Source of the DNA: an uncultured Roseiflexaceae bacterium
Lineage (GTDB): Bacteria; Chloroflexota; Chloroflexia; Chloroflexales; Roseiflexaceae
DNA: 64,000 nt
Assembly (NCBI GenBank): GCA_937974195.1
Contig: CALJIC010000200.1
Span: forward strand, 1 to 64,000
Reading direction: 5' to 3'
Shown here: positions 8,611 to 16,835 of the stretch, piece by piece
Layout of the letters: the number at the start of each line of letters is the position of its first letter
Position numbering within the stretch: position 1 is the stretch's first letter
Position numbers and translations under genes: made by a program
The notes under the pieces: model-generated
Database searches by the model: none
Seen by the model: only the letters and a program-made list of their open reading frames with translations
What the model was told of the DNA's origin: nothing

Positions 8611-8619
8611 TGCTATAAT
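8611..8619 (+). promoter_or_regulatory. Extended -10 promoter of the ligase-coaA-panE operon
   Basis: TGCTATAAT is a perfect extended -10 box, 33 bases before ATG 8652. No convincing -35 box is present at the proper distance. Confidence 0.75.
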
Positions 8620-8651
8620 CCAGGCGATACGCTCCTACGAACAGGTGGCCT

Positions 8652-10175
8652 ATGACGACCGAGACAGCTCCTCGCCGAACGCTCCTCGACCTGCTGGCGC
8701 AGGCCGACGCGCCGGATGCTCCGGCGCTGCTGGCGCCGGGGCGCCCGCCCCTCACCTACCGGGGGCTGCGCGCCAGCGTCGAGCGGCTGGCCGGCCAGCT
8801 CGCGGCGCTGGGCATTGGCCGGGGCGACCGGGTGGCGATCGCGATGGGCAACGGCCCAGAGATGGTGCAGACGTTTCTCGGCGTCGCCGCCTGCGCCACC
8901 GCCGCGCCGCTCAACCCCAAGTACCGCCAGGAGGAGTTCGCCTTCTACTACGAGGACACGCGCGCCGCGGCGCTGATCACGCTGCCGGGCGAGATCGAGG
9001 CCGCCCACGCGGCCGCAACGCCCGAGATGGCGATCATCGAGGCCCGCCCCGAGCCGGACGGCACGCTCTCGTTCGCCGCGATCCGGGGCGCCCGCCCGCC
9101 GCGCCCCCTCGACACGCCCGGCCCGGACGATGTGGCGATGATCCTGCACACCAGCGGCACCACCAGCCGCCCGAAGCGCGTGCCGCTGCGCCACCGCAAC
9201 CTGACGGCCTCGGCGCACAACATCGGCCGCACCTACGCGCTCGGCCCGGCCGACACCGCGCTGTGCGTGATGCCGCTCTTCCACATCCACGGCATCGTCG
9301 CCACGCTGCTCTCCCCGCTCGCCTCGGGCGGCGCAGTCGTCTGCCCGCCGGGCTTCGACGCGCTGCGCTTCTGGGGCTGGGTGCAGGAGTTCCGCCCGAC
9401 CTGGTACTCGGCGGTGCCGACGATGCACCAGCTGCTGCTCGCGCGCGCCGAGCGCAACGCCGAGATCATCCGCGCCCACCCGTTCCGCTTCATTCGCTCC
9501 AGCTCGGCCTCGCTGCCGCCGGTGGTGATGGAGCGCATGGAGGCGATCTTCGGCGCGCCGGTGCTCGAGTCCTACGGCATGACTGAGGCCAGCCACCAGA
9601 TGACTTCGAACCCGCTCCCGCCGCTGCCGCGCAAGGCCGGCACCGTCGGCTACGGCTTCGGCGTCGAGGCCGCGATCATGGACGAGTCCGGCGCGCTGCT
9701 GCCGCAGGGGAGCATCGGCGAGGTGGTGGTGCGCGGGCCGAACGTGGTCGACGGCTACGAGAACAACCCCGAGGCCAACGCCCAGGCGTTCGTGAATGGC
9801 TGGTTCCGCACCGGGGACCAGGGCGTGATCGACGCCGACGGCTACCTCAAGCTCACGGGGCGGCTCAAGGAGCTGATCAACCGCGGCGGCGAGAAGATCT
9901 CGCCGCTGGAGATCGACGACGTGCTGCTGCGCCACCCGGCGGTCGCCGAGGCGGTCGCCTTCGCCGCGCCCCACCCGACCTTGGGCGAGGAGGTGCACGC
10001 CGCGGTTGTGCTGCGCGCGCCGGTGAGCGAGCGCGAGCTGCGCGAGCACTGCGCCGCCGCGCTGGCCGAGTTCAAGGTCCCGCGCGTGTTCCACGTGCTG
10101 GACGAGATCCCGCGCGGCGCGACCGGCAAGCTGCAGCGGATCAATATGGCCCGGCTGCTCGGGCTTAGCACTTAA
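8652..10175 (+). CDS. AMP-dependent acyl-CoA synthetase, oxalate-CoA ligase-like
   Basis: This 507-residue adenylate-forming enzyme converts a carboxylate, CoA and ATP to acyl-CoA, AMP and PPi. The P-loop is MILHTSGTTSRPKRV (about 159-173), the A5 motif is SYGMTEASHQM, A7 is GWFRTGDQG, A8 is LTGRLKELINRGGEKISP, and the catalytic A10 Lys lies in RGATGKLQR. The sequence TEASHQMTSNPLP directly after A5 is characteristic of plant AAE3 and yeast Pcs60, which are oxalyl-CoA synthetases, so oxalate or another short dicarboxylate is the best guess. The coaA gene begins 10 bases after its stop, which ties this gene to CoA supply. Confidence 0.9.
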   Translation: MTTETAPRRTLLDLLAQADAPDAPALLAPGRPPLTYRGLRASVERLAGQLAALGIGRGDRVAIAMGNGPEMVQTFLGVAACATAAPLNPKYRQEEFAFYYEDTRAAALITLPGEIEAAHAAATPEMAIIEARPEPDGTLSFAAIRGARPPRPLDTPGPDDVAMILHTSGTTSRPKRVPLRHRNLTASAHNIGRTYALGPADTALCVMPLFHIHGIVATLLSPLASGGAVVCPPGFDALRFWGWVQEFRPTWYSAVPTMHQLLLARAERNAEIIRAHPFRFIRSSSASLPPVVMERMEAIFGAPVLESYGMTEASHQMTSNPLPPLPRKAGTVGYGFGVEAAIMDESGALLPQGSIGEVVVRGPNVVDGYENNPEANAQAFVNGWFRTGDQGVIDADGYLKLTGRLKELINRGGEKISPLEIDDVLLRHPAVAEAVAFAAPHPTLGEEVHAAVVLRAPVSERELREHCAAALAEFKVPRVFHVLDEIPRGATGKLQRINMARLLGLST

Positions 10176-10185
10176 CTACTTCATC

Positions 10186-11142
10186 ATGACACAAGAATCC
10201 GCGAACGAAACCTTCTCCCCCTACATGACGTTCACGCGGCAGGAGTGGGCCCGGCTCCGCGGCGGCCTGCCGCTGCCGCTCACCGAGGAGGACCTGCGCC
10301 AGCTCCGCAGCCTCGGCGACGAGGTCTCGCTCGAGGACGTGGCCGACGTCTACCTGCCGCTCACGCGCCTGCTCCAGATCTATATCGCCGCCGCCAGGAA
10401 CCTGGACCAGATGCGCTGCGTGTTCCTCGGCAGGCCCGACGAGCGCATCCCGTACGTGATCGCGATCGCCGGCAGCGTGGCGGTCGGCAAGAGCACGACG
10501 GCCCGGCTGCTGCGGGCGCTCCTGTCGCGCGGGCCCGACCGGCCGCACGTGGAGCTCGTCACCACCGACGGGTTCCTGTACCCCAACCGCGTGCTCGAGG
10601 AGCGCGGCCTGCTGCACCGCAAAGGGTTCCCCGAGAGCTACAACCGCCAGGCGCTGCTCCAGTTCATGGCCGACGTCAAGTCCGGCCGCCCGGAGATCAA
10701 GGTGCCGGTCTACTCGCACCTGATCTACGACGTCGTCCCCGGCGAGTACCAGGTGGTGGACCGCCCGGACATCCTGATCGTCGAGGGGCTCACGATGCTC
10801 CAGCGCGGCTCGGACCGCTCGGGCCGGTCTTCCAAGGTGGTCATCTCGGACTTCTTCGACTTCTCGATCTACGTCGACGCCGCCGAGGAGCACCTGGAGC
10901 AGTGGTACATCACGCGCTTCCTCAAGCTGCGCGAGACCGCCTTCCGCGACCCGAGCTCGTACTTCCGGCGCTACGCCGATCTGTCGGTCGAAGAGGCGGT
11001 GGAGACGGCGCGCACGATCTGGCGCGAGATCAACGGGGCGAACCTGCGCGCCAACATTCTGCCGACGCGCGAGCGCGCGCACCTGATCCTGGAGAAGGGC
11101 GAGAACCACTCGCTGCAGCGGGTGTACCTCAGGCGGATCTAG
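10186..11142 (+). CDS. coaA: Type I pantothenate kinase
   Basis: This 318-residue cytoplasmic enzyme (the E. coli one is 316) phosphorylates pantothenate, the first and controlling step of CoA synthesis. Walker A is GSVAVGKST at about 97-105, followed by the family motif TTDGFLYPN, HRKGFPESYN, VPVYSHLIYD, and DFFDFSIYVDA. A conserved SLEDVADVYLPL segment lies near the N-terminus, as in type I kinases. Types II and III look quite different. Start ATG 10186 lacks a clear ribosome binding site and follows the ligase stop by 10 bases, so translation may be coupled. PanE of the same pathway follows, making this a pathway operon. Confidence 0.96.
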   Translation: MTQESANETFSPYMTFTRQEWARLRGGLPLPLTEEDLRQLRSLGDEVSLEDVADVYLPLTRLLQIYIAAARNLDQMRCVFLGRPDERIPYVIAIAGSVAVGKSTTARLLRALLSRGPDRPHVELVTTDGFLYPNRVLEERGLLHRKGFPESYNRQALLQFMADVKSGRPEIKVPVYSHLIYDVVPGEYQVVDRPDILIVEGLTMLQRGSDRSGRSSKVVISDFFDFSIYVDAAEEHLEQWYITRFLKLRETAFRDPSSYFRRYADLSVEEAVETARTIWREINGANLRANILPTRERAHLILEKGENHSLQRVYLRRI

Positions 11143-11199
11143 CGGCGCGCACAAGGAAGAGCGGCCACCATGGCCGCGTCAGTCTCTAGAGAGAACGCT

Positions 11200-12189
11200 A
11201 TGCGCATCTGTATCGTCGGCGCCGGGGCGACGGGGGGCTTCCTCGGCGCGCGCCTGGCCCTCGCCGGAGAGGAGGTCACGCTGATCGCCCGCGGCGCCCA
11301 CCTGCAGGCCATCCGCGAGCGCGGCCTGACGCTGCGCGAGGCCGACGGAAGCGAGCGCACCGTGCGCCCCGCGCTCGCCACCGACGACTTCGCCGCCGCC
11401 GGCCAGCACGACGTGGTCTTCGTCACCGTCAAGGCCCACCAGCTCCCGGCGGTCGCGCCGGCCATGCGCGCGCTCTACGGCCCCGAGACCGCTGTCGTCA
11501 CCGCGCAGAACGGCGTGCCCTGGTGGTACTTCTACCGGCACGGCGGCCCGCACGAGGGCCGGCGGATCGAGGCGGTCGACCCGGGCGGGGTGATCGCGGC
11601 CAACCTGGAGGTCGAGCGGGTGATCGGCTGCGTGGTCTACCCGGCCACCGAGCTGGACGGCCCGGGCGTCGTGCGGCACATCGAGGGCGAGCGCTTCACG
11701 CTCGGCGAGCTGGACGGCGCGCGCACCGAGCGCGTGCAGAAGATCGCCCGCAGCCTCACCGCCGCCGGCCTCAAGGCGCCGGTCCGCCCGCGCATCCGCA
11801 CCGACCTGTGGGTCAAGCTGTGGGGCAACCTGGCCTTCAACCCGCTCAGCGCGCTCACCCGCGCCACCCTGGTCGAGATATGCCGCCACCCCCAGGCCCG
11901 CGCCCAAGTAGCCGCGATGATGGCCGAGGGCCAGGCGATCGCCGAGCGGCTGGGGGTCGAGTTCGGCATCACGATCGAGCAGCGCATCGCCGGCGCCGAG
12001 CAGGTGGGCGCCCACAAGACGTCGATGCTGCAGGACATCGAGGCCGGCCGGCCGACCGAGATCGACGCGCTGGTCGGCGCGGTGGTGGAGCTCGGGCAGC
12101 TCACCGGCGTGCCGACGCCGCACCTCGACACGGTCTACGCTGCGGTGAAGCTGCTCGAGCAGACGACCCTCGCGCAGCAGGGGCGCTGA
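11200..12189 (+). CDS. panE: 2-dehydropantoate 2-reductase (ketopantoate reductase)
   Basis: This 329-residue NADPH-dependent enzyme reduces ketopantoate to pantoate for pantothenate synthesis. The Rossmann motif GAGATGGFLGARLA starts at residue 7. The VTVKAHQLP segment carries the conserved Lys. The C-terminal helical domain contains DLWVKLWGNLAFNPLSAL with the expected Lys and Asn. I chose ATG 11200 because the family starts directly at the first beta strand and GAGAGAA precedes it. An in-frame ATG at 11170, with AAGGAAGAG upstream, would add ten residues and is a real alternative. It shares an operon with coaA. Related 2-hydroxyacid reductases of the ApbA/PanE group are possible. Confidence 0.88.
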   Translation: MRICIVGAGATGGFLGARLALAGEEVTLIARGAHLQAIRERGLTLREADGSERTVRPALATDDFAAAGQHDVVFVTVKAHQLPAVAPAMRALYGPETAVVTAQNGVPWWYFYRHGGPHEGRRIEAVDPGGVIAANLEVERVIGCVVYPATELDGPGVVRHIEGERFTLGELDGARTERVQKIARSLTAAGLKAPVRPRIRTDLWVKLWGNLAFNPLSALTRATLVEICRHPQARAQVAAMMAEGQAIAERLGVEFGITIEQRIAGAEQVGAHKTSMLQDIEAGRPTEIDALVGAVVELGQLTGVPTPHLDTVYAAVKLLEQTTLAQQGR

Positions 12190-12203
12190 CCACGCCCCGA
12201 CCG

Positions 12204-13397
12204 CTACCTTGGCCCCTCGTAGGTCACGCGGTAGATCGCGTCGAACAAGTCGTCCGAGACGTACAGCGCGCCGTCCGGCCCGACCACCACGTCCACCGGC
12301 CGCCCCCACGCGCTGTTGTCCACCAGCCAGCCGGTGATGAAGTCCTCCATGGACACCGGGCGGCCGTCCGCCATACGGATCCGCACCACCTTGTAGCCGG
12401 TCTTCTCGGCGCGGTTGAACGAGCCGTGCAGCGCCACCAGCAGGTCGCCCCGGTAGTCGGGCGGGAACTGGTCGCCGTTGTAGAACGTCAGGCCGAGCGG
12501 CGCGGAGTGCGCGGGGATCCTGAAGGCCGGCTGGGCGACGCCGTCGCAGGCGTCCGGCCCGCCGAACTCCGGGTCCGGGATGTCGCCGGCGTGGCAGCGC
12601 GGCCAGCCGAAGTCCTCGCCGCCGGTGGTGATGTAGATCGCATCGGGCGGGATCTCGTCGCCCATCTCGTCGCGGCCGTTGTTCGTCGCCACCAGCTCGC
12701 CGCGCTCGTTCCAGGTGAAATCAACCGCGTTGCGCATGCCGGTCGCGAACAGCTCGGGGTCGCTGCCGTCCACGTTGTAGCGCGTGATCGCCGCCCGCCG
12801 CCAGTCGCTCTCGATGCACACGTTGCAGCTCGAGCCGATCGACAGGTACAGCTTGCCGTCCGGCCCGAAGCCGATCGTCTTGGTCCAGTGGTTGCCGCCA
12901 TACGGCAGGTCGCCGAGCACCGTCTCACGCCGGGTGAAGTAGCCGGTCGGGTCCGGCTCGGTCAGCTTCAGCACGGCGTCCTGCTGGGCCACCCACAGCG
13001 CGCCATCGTGGAACTCGATATCGTGGGGCCGCAGGAGCTCGTTGGCCACGATGTCGACCAGATCGGCGCGGCCGTCGCGGTCCTCGTCGGGCAGCGCCAC
13101 GATCGCGCCGACCCCGGCCTCGGGCACGGCGGCGTACAGCACGCCCTGCGGGCTGAAGGCCATGAAGCGCGTCCGGCCGGGCAGCTTGGCGAACAGCGAC
13201 ACGGCGAAGCCGTCCGGGACGTAGAGCGGGTGCGGCAGCCCTTCCGCCGTTACCGGCGCCAGCGGCGGCGCCTGGCTCGCGCCGAGGGCGGCGGCCCCAT
13301 CTGTGGAAGAGGGCTCGGAGGAGGCGCCCGGCATCGCGCAGGACGCGAGCAGCAGGGCGAGAAGCGTGCCGAGCTGTACGAAGAAATACCGCCTCAT
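12204..13397 (-). CDS. Sorbosone dehydrogenase-like PQQ-type beta-propeller lipoprotein
   Basis: The 397-residue precursor starts MRRYFFVQLGTLLALLLASC; the lipobox LLASC predicts cleavage and lipidation at Cys20, so it would be membrane-tethered outside the cytoplasm. The rest is a six-bladed propeller of the soluble glucose/L-sorbosone dehydrogenase family: GLPHPLYVPDGFAVSLFA opens it, then RPHDIEFHDGALWVAQ, GFGPDGKLYLSIGSSCNVC and VVVGPDGALYVSDD near the end. Family members oxidise aldoses or aldonolactones with PQQ, but many bacterial homologues have no tested activity. It follows the membrane-protein gene by 12 bases, with GGAG five bases ahead of ATG 13397, so the two are co-transcribed. 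Confidence 0.85.
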   Translation of the reverse strand: MRRYFFVQLGTLLALLLASCAMPGASSEPSSTDGAAALGASQAPPLAPVTAEGLPHPLYVPDGFAVSLFAKLPGRTRFMAFSPQGVLYAAVPEAGVGAIVALPDEDRDGRADLVDIVANELLRPHDIEFHDGALWVAQQDAVLKLTEPDPTGYFTRRETVLGDLPYGGNHWTKTIGFGPDGKLYLSIGSSCNVCIESDWRRAAITRYNVDGSDPELFATGMRNAVDFTWNERGELVATNNGRDEMGDEIPPDAIYITTGGEDFGWPRCHAGDIPDPEFGGPDACDGVAQPAFRIPAHSAPLGLTFYNGDQFPPDYRGDLLVALHGSFNRAEKTGYKVVRIRMADGRPVSMEDFITGWLVDNSAWGRPVDVVVGPDGALYVSDDLFDAIYRVTYEGPR

Positions 13398-13409
13398 GCT
13401 TACTCCAGT

Positions 13410-14111
13410 TCACATAGCGCTGCGCCGGCGCAGCAGGCAGGCCAGCCCCCAGCCCGCCGCGTTCGCCGCACAGTCGCGCAGCATATCGGGCACGCTCCAT
13501 TGTATATTGACCAGCGCCGGGTCGCCGCACCGGTCGAGCTCGTAGCGCAGCGCCAGGTACTCCCCGATCTCCCACACGGCCGTGAGGAGCGCCAGCAGCG
13601 CGCCGGTGGCGAGCGCCCTGCGGCCAGCCCACCAGCGCACCGCCCGCTGCCAGCCGCGGTCGCCCGCCGGCCGCGCGGCCGCCTCCAGCAGATCGCCCGC
13701 CAGCAGTGTGAGCGTCATCGCCGTCGCCGCGTGCGGCAGCGCGTCCAGCCCGAAGCCGGCCAGCGAGAGCTCGCCCAGCGGCCCCTTGTAGATATCGAAG
13801 CGCGGGTGCGACGTCAGGTAGCCGAGCGTGAACGGCGCGACATACAGCGCGTAGCGCGGGTTCTGCACGCACACCGCCGCCAGCGCCTCCTGAGCCGCCC
13901 GCAGCCCCTCCGCCGCAGAGCCGGCCGGGGGCCGCTGTCTGGACGCGGCCCAACTCAGCAGGCGCAGCGCCTCGGGGAGCAGAAGCGCGGCGCTGTTCAG
14001 CGCCAGGTGTGGCGCCCAGGTGGTCGGCATGCGGTAGTGGCGGCGGTTCGCGTCGGCGGTCAGCACCGTTGCGCACCAGAGCCCGTAGCGTAGCAGGTCG
14101 GACGGCGTCAT
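13410..14111 (-). CDS. Multi-pass membrane protein of unknown function
   Basis: I do not recognise a characterised family. The 233 residues contain about five hydrophobic segments: around 30-50, 95-110, 125-145, 170-190 and 210-228. The C-terminal WEIGEYLALR followed by DMLRDCAANAAGWGLA has the E...D..aN..G spacing seen in VanZ/YjdF-like integral membrane proteins. Two polar stretches contain many Arg residues, one a likely cytoplasmic loop (about 150-168). It is the first gene of a two-gene unit with the lipoprotein dehydrogenase downstream. Its ribosome binding site is weak. Confidence 0.65.
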   Translation of the reverse strand: MTPSDLLRYGLWCATVLTADANRRHYRMPTTWAPHLALNSAALLLPEALRLLSWAASRQRPPAGSAAEGLRAAQEALAAVCVQNPRYALYVAPFTLGYLTSHPRFDIYKGPLGELSLAGFGLDALPHAATAMTLTLLAGDLLEAAARPAGDRGWQRAVRWWAGRRALATGALLALLTAVWEIGEYLALRYELDRCGDPALVNIQWSVPDMLRDCAANAAGWGLACLLRRRSAM

Positions 14112-14250
14112 CTCGGAGTCCTGTACACGTGTGGTTGCGCGGCGCCGTAGCGGGGGCCTGCCCGCGAATTAGCAACTGCAGTGCCAGGGACGCGGCGCGG
14201 CAGCCTCCGGCCCCAGGCCCGGCACGGCGCATGTCAGGCACCACATGTGC

Positions 14251-14256
14251 TACAGT
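14251..14256 (+). promoter_or_regulatory. Extended -10 of the EEP-family gene
   Basis: TACAGT, with TG at 14248-14249 giving TGCTACAGT, lies a few bases before the structured leader element that starts at 14259. Transcription should begin at or very near that element. Confidence 0.55.
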
Positions 14257-14258
14257 GA

Positions 14259-14317
14259 CAGGAGCTACGCGGTTGCCGCGGCATCCGCTGCGGGAAGAGC
14301 TGGAAGGACCGCGTAGC
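14259..14317 (+). repeat. Structured leader element, copy 1
   Basis: The element begins CAGGAGCTACGCGGT (14259-14273) and closes with ACCGCGTAGC (14308-14317), giving a 10-bp outer stem GCTACGCGGT/ACCGCGTAGC. The inside has GCGGGAAG, AGCT and GAAGG blocks shared in order with copy 2 at 51172-51256. It occupies the 5' leader of the EEP-family gene, so it could be a regulatory RNA or a miniature mobile element. I recognise no known riboswitch. Confidence 0.6.
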
Positions 14318-14320
14318 CGG

Positions 14321-15160
14321 ATGAGAGGCATGCCAGAGCGTACAGTTTTCACCGCGATCACATTCAACTGCTTCGGCGCGCTCGCGCCGGGGACCCGTCG
14401 GCGCCTGCAGACCCTGGCGCGCGAGCTCGCCCTGCGCGCGCCCGACCTGATCTGCCTGCAGGAGGTGCAGCTGCACGCGCACCACGCGCTGATCGTGCGC
14501 TCGCTGGACACCTACCCGCACACCGCGCACGAGCCGTTCGTCTACGCCCCGAAGGGCGGGCTGCTCACGCTCGCCAGCGCCCCGATCGCCGCCGCCTCGT
14601 TCGTCCTCTACCCGGAGCGCGGCCGCTGGTTCGCCCCGACCCTCGCCGACGTCGCGCTGCACAAGGGCATGCTGATCTCGCGCGTCCAGGCCGCGGGCAC
14701 CCCGGTGGTGGCGATCAACACCCACCTCAGCGCCAACTACCGCGGCGACTGGCGCGAGACGAGCCCGTACGCGCGCACCGAGCGCGCCCAGCTGCGCCAG
14801 CTCGCGGAGGTCGTGGCCGCACAGCCGCCCGATGCGATCGTGCTGGTGATGGGGGACTTCAACGTGCCGCGCGGCACCTGGCTGTACGAGGAGTTCCTGG
14901 AGCTCAGCGGCCTCACCGACCCGCTGGCCGGCGACGAGCGCCCGACCTACCGGCCGCACTCCGGCATCCCGGCCCGCTACGCCCTGCCGATCGACTGGCT
15001 GCTCTACCGCGCCCCACCCCTGCCCGGCCTCGAAGTGAGCGCCGACCTCTGCTTCGACCAGCCGATCCCCTTCGTCGGCAGCGGCAGAGGCTTCCTCTCG
15101 GACCACATCGGCGTCCAGATCACGCTCTCCTGGGACACGAGCGATTCCGTGCTACAATGA
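14321..15160 (+). CDS. Endonuclease/exonuclease/phosphatase (EEP) family protein
   Basis: This 279-residue protein has the DNase I/EEP fold. FNCFGALAPG is the first strand with a metal-site Asn. PDLICLQEVQ carries the conserved metal-binding Glu. INTHLSANY has the His, VLVMGDFNVPRGTW is the GDFN motif, PIDWLLY has the catalytic Asp, and SDHIGV near the end has the general-base His. All catalytic positions are thus present. No signal peptide is visible. Substrates in this superfamily range from DNA to sphingomyelin and inositol phosphates, so no specific call is made. Start could also be ATG 14330. The gene is preceded by the leader element at 14259-14317. Confidence 0.88.
   Translation: MRGMPERTVFTAITFNCFGALAPGTRRRLQTLARELALRAPDLICLQEVQLHAHHALIVRSLDTYPHTAHEPFVYAPKGGLLTLASAPIAAASFVLYPERGRWFAPTLADVALHKGMLISRVQAAGTPVVAINTHLSANYRGDWRETSPYARTERAQLRQLAEVVAAQPPDAIVLVMGDFNVPRGTWLYEEFLELSGLTDPLAGDERPTYRPHSGIPARYALPIDWLLYRAPPLPGLEVSADLCFDQPIPFVGSGRGFLSDHIGVQITLSWDTSDSVLQ
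15150..15158 (+). promoter_or_regulatory. Extended -10 promoter of the ECF sigma operon
   Basis: TGCTACAAT overlaps the last codons of the upstream EEP gene; the final AT of this box belongs to the stop-codon region at 15158-15160. It sits 75 bases before the sigma factor start. Confidence 0.65.
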
Positions 15161-15232
15161 GCCCGTGCCGGGCTAACCACAGCCGTCTGGAAGTCTTGCC
15201 ACCGAGCCGGGCAGCGCAAAGGAGCTGAGTTC

Positions 15233-15808
15233 GTGGAGGACGCGGCTGTCCAGGTCAATGCAGGGGTGGCCGACGCCGAGCTGATCGCTCTGCTGCGTGA
15301 GAAGCCCTCGGCGGGCGTCGCCGCGCTGTACGACCGCTACGGCCGTCTGGTGTACGCCGTCGCGCTGCGCATCGTGCGGGACCACGGCGCGGCCGAGGAG
15401 ATCACCCAGGACGTGTTCCTGCGCTGCTGGCGGGCGATCGACCGCTACCGGCCCGAGCAGGGGAGCCTCGCGGCCTGGCTGCTCTCGATCGCCCACAACC
15501 GCGCGATCGACGAGCTGCGCAGCCGGCGCGGCAGGGAGCTGCGCCGCACCAGTGTGGAGGACATCCCAGAGCCGGTTGTGCTCGACCCGGGCTTCGACGC
15601 GGCGCTGCTGCGCGGCGACGTGCGCCGGGCGCTGGAGGGGCTGCCCGACAACCAGCGCGAGGTGGTCGAGCTGATCTACTGGAGCGGGCTCACCCGCCGC
15701 GAGATCGCCGAGCGGCTCCAGCTCCCGCTCGGCACGGTCCACACCAGGCTGCGCCTAGCGATGGATAAGCTGCGGCAGGCGCTCGGCCGCCTGAGCGACG
15801 GCGAATAG
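15233..15808 (+). CDS. ECF-subfamily RNA polymerase sigma factor (SigK-like)
   Basis: This 191-residue sigma factor directs RNA polymerase to stress or envelope promoters. Region 2 covers about 15-95 (ALYDRYGRLVYAVALRIV, EEITQDVFLRCWR, AWLLSIAHNRAIDELR, the -10 recognition part). Region 4 covers about 125-180 (LPDNQREVVELIYWSGLTRREIAERLQLPLGTVHTRLRLA, a -35-binding HTH). GTG 15233 has AAAGGAG nine bases ahead. The downstream gene encodes a membrane anti-sigma factor of the RskA type, which should hold it inactive. Confidence 0.95.
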   Translation: MEDAAVQVNAGVADAELIALLREKPSAGVAALYDRYGRLVYAVALRIVRDHGAAEEITQDVFLRCWRAIDRYRPEQGSLAAWLLSIAHNRAIDELRSRRGRELRRTSVEDIPEPVVLDPGFDAALLRGDVRRALEGLPDNQREVVELIYWSGLTRREIAERLQLPLGTVHTRLRLAMDKLRQALGRLSDGE

Positions 15809-15840
15809 AGTCGCGCCGGGCAGCGGTACGTATTACTTAA

Positions 15841-15934
15841 CAGGAGCTGCGCGGTCGTGCCGGCCGGCCTCCTCGCAACCCACTGGCGCGGCGAAGCGGC
15901 GGGGAATCGCTGAGGGCGCAGGCGCGCCACGACC
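15841..15934 (+). repeat. Structured spacer with leader-element 5' end, copy 3
   Basis: The 140-base gap between the sigma and anti-sigma genes contains CAGGAGCTGCGCGGT at 15841-15855, one base different from copy 1. Here the closing arm is different: GGTCGTG (15853-15859) pairs with CACGACC (15928-15934). It could control how much anti-sigma factor is made relative to sigma. Confidence 0.45.
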
Positions 15935-15948
15935 AGCACCCTGGAGCG

Positions 15949-16731
15949 TTGGACGACGACGTGAACAGTCTGTGTGAAGAATATCGGGCGCCGCTGGCGG
16001 CGTATGCGCTCGGCGAGCGGGAGCTGGATGCGGCGGCGCGCGAGCATCTTGAGACGTGTGCCGAGTGCCAGCGGGCCTACCGCGAGTACGCTGCGGTGGC
16101 GCAGACGCTCCCTTTCACGGCGCCGGAGGCCTCCCCGCCGCCCGAGCTGCGCGACAGGATCATCGCCGCCGTCGCTGCGGAGGCGGAGCCAGCGCCCGAG
16201 GCGCCACGGGCGGCCCTTCCGCGCGAGCACAGGGCGCGCCGCCAGGGCTGGGGCCTGTGGACGGCGCTCGCCGCCTCGCTCGTGGCTGCGCTGGCGCTGC
16301 TGGGCTGGAACCTCTCGCTGCGCTCCCAGCTCAGTGCCCAGGAGCTTCAGGTAGCCGCCAGCCGCGAGGGGTGGCAGGCCATGATCGCCCTGATGAACGA
16401 CCCGCAGGTGCGCTCGACGCCGGTCGCCGGCTCGGGCGCCCGCGGTACCTTCTGGATGGCGCCGGGGCAGGAGATCGCCTGCCTGATGGTGCAGGGGATG
16501 CCGCCGCTCGCGGAGGGGCAGGTCTACCAGGTCTGGCTGCTGGATGACGGACAGCGCGTCAGCGGCGGGGTCTTCGAGGCGCGTAACGGCAACGGCTGGG
16601 TGATCATCCGCCCCGGCAACACGCTCGACCGCTACCGCACGGTGGTCGTCACCGCGGAGCCGCGCGGCGGCAGCCCGGCCCCGACCGGCCCGCAGATAAT
16701 GGTCGGCGAGCTCAGCCCGGCCCAGTCCTAA
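15949..16731 (+). CDS. RskA-type anti-sigma factor with zinc-binding domain
   Basis: The 260-residue protein is the presumed partner of the ECF sigma factor upstream. Residues 1-60 form the anti-sigma (ZAS) domain with His33, Cys37 and Cys40 in HLETCAEC. One membrane helix lies at about 104-123 (LWTALAASLVAALALLGWNL). The outside domain, about 140-258, has the RskA fold signature, including GQVYQVWLLDDGQ and GWVIIRPGNTLDRYRTVVVTAEP. Start: TTG 15949 has GGAG four bases upstream, while GTG 15961 is an alternative without a good site. In the SigK/RskA model, regulated proteolysis of the anti-sigma releases sigma. Confidence 0.9.
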   Translation: MDDDVNSLCEEYRAPLAAYALGERELDAAAREHLETCAECQRAYREYAAVAQTLPFTAPEASPPPELRDRIIAAVAAEAEPAPEAPRAALPREHRARRQGWGLWTALAASLVAALALLGWNLSLRSQLSAQELQVAASREGWQAMIALMNDPQVRSTPVAGSGARGTFWMAPGQEIACLMVQGMPPLAEGQVYQVWLLDDGQRVSGGVFEARNGNGWVIIRPGNTLDRYRTVVVTAEPRGGSPAPTGPQIMVGELSPAQS

Positions 16732-16751
16732 GAGGCTTCGCGAAACAAAGC

Positions 16752-16778
16752 GGCGAGGACGAACATATCGTCCTCGCC
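16752..16778. terminator. Bidirectional hairpin between anti-sigma gene and small membrane peptide gene
   Basis: GGCGAGGACGA (16752-16762) and TCGTCCTCGCC (16768-16778) form an 11-bp stem with loop ACATA. An outer CGAAA/TTTCG pairing (16741-16745, 16780-16784) extends it. It serves the convergent genes on both sides. Confidence 0.75.
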
Positions 16779-16835
16779 ATTTCGTGTGCGCCGGGTGGTG
16801 ATATGTGGAGGAGGAGCGGCGCTAGAGCCTGCGGA

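Noticed and set aside
11523..14093. An 856-codon plus-strand frame over panE and three other regions
   Set aside because: Shadow of panE, the dehydrogenase and the membrane protein; those have clear domains and start signals.
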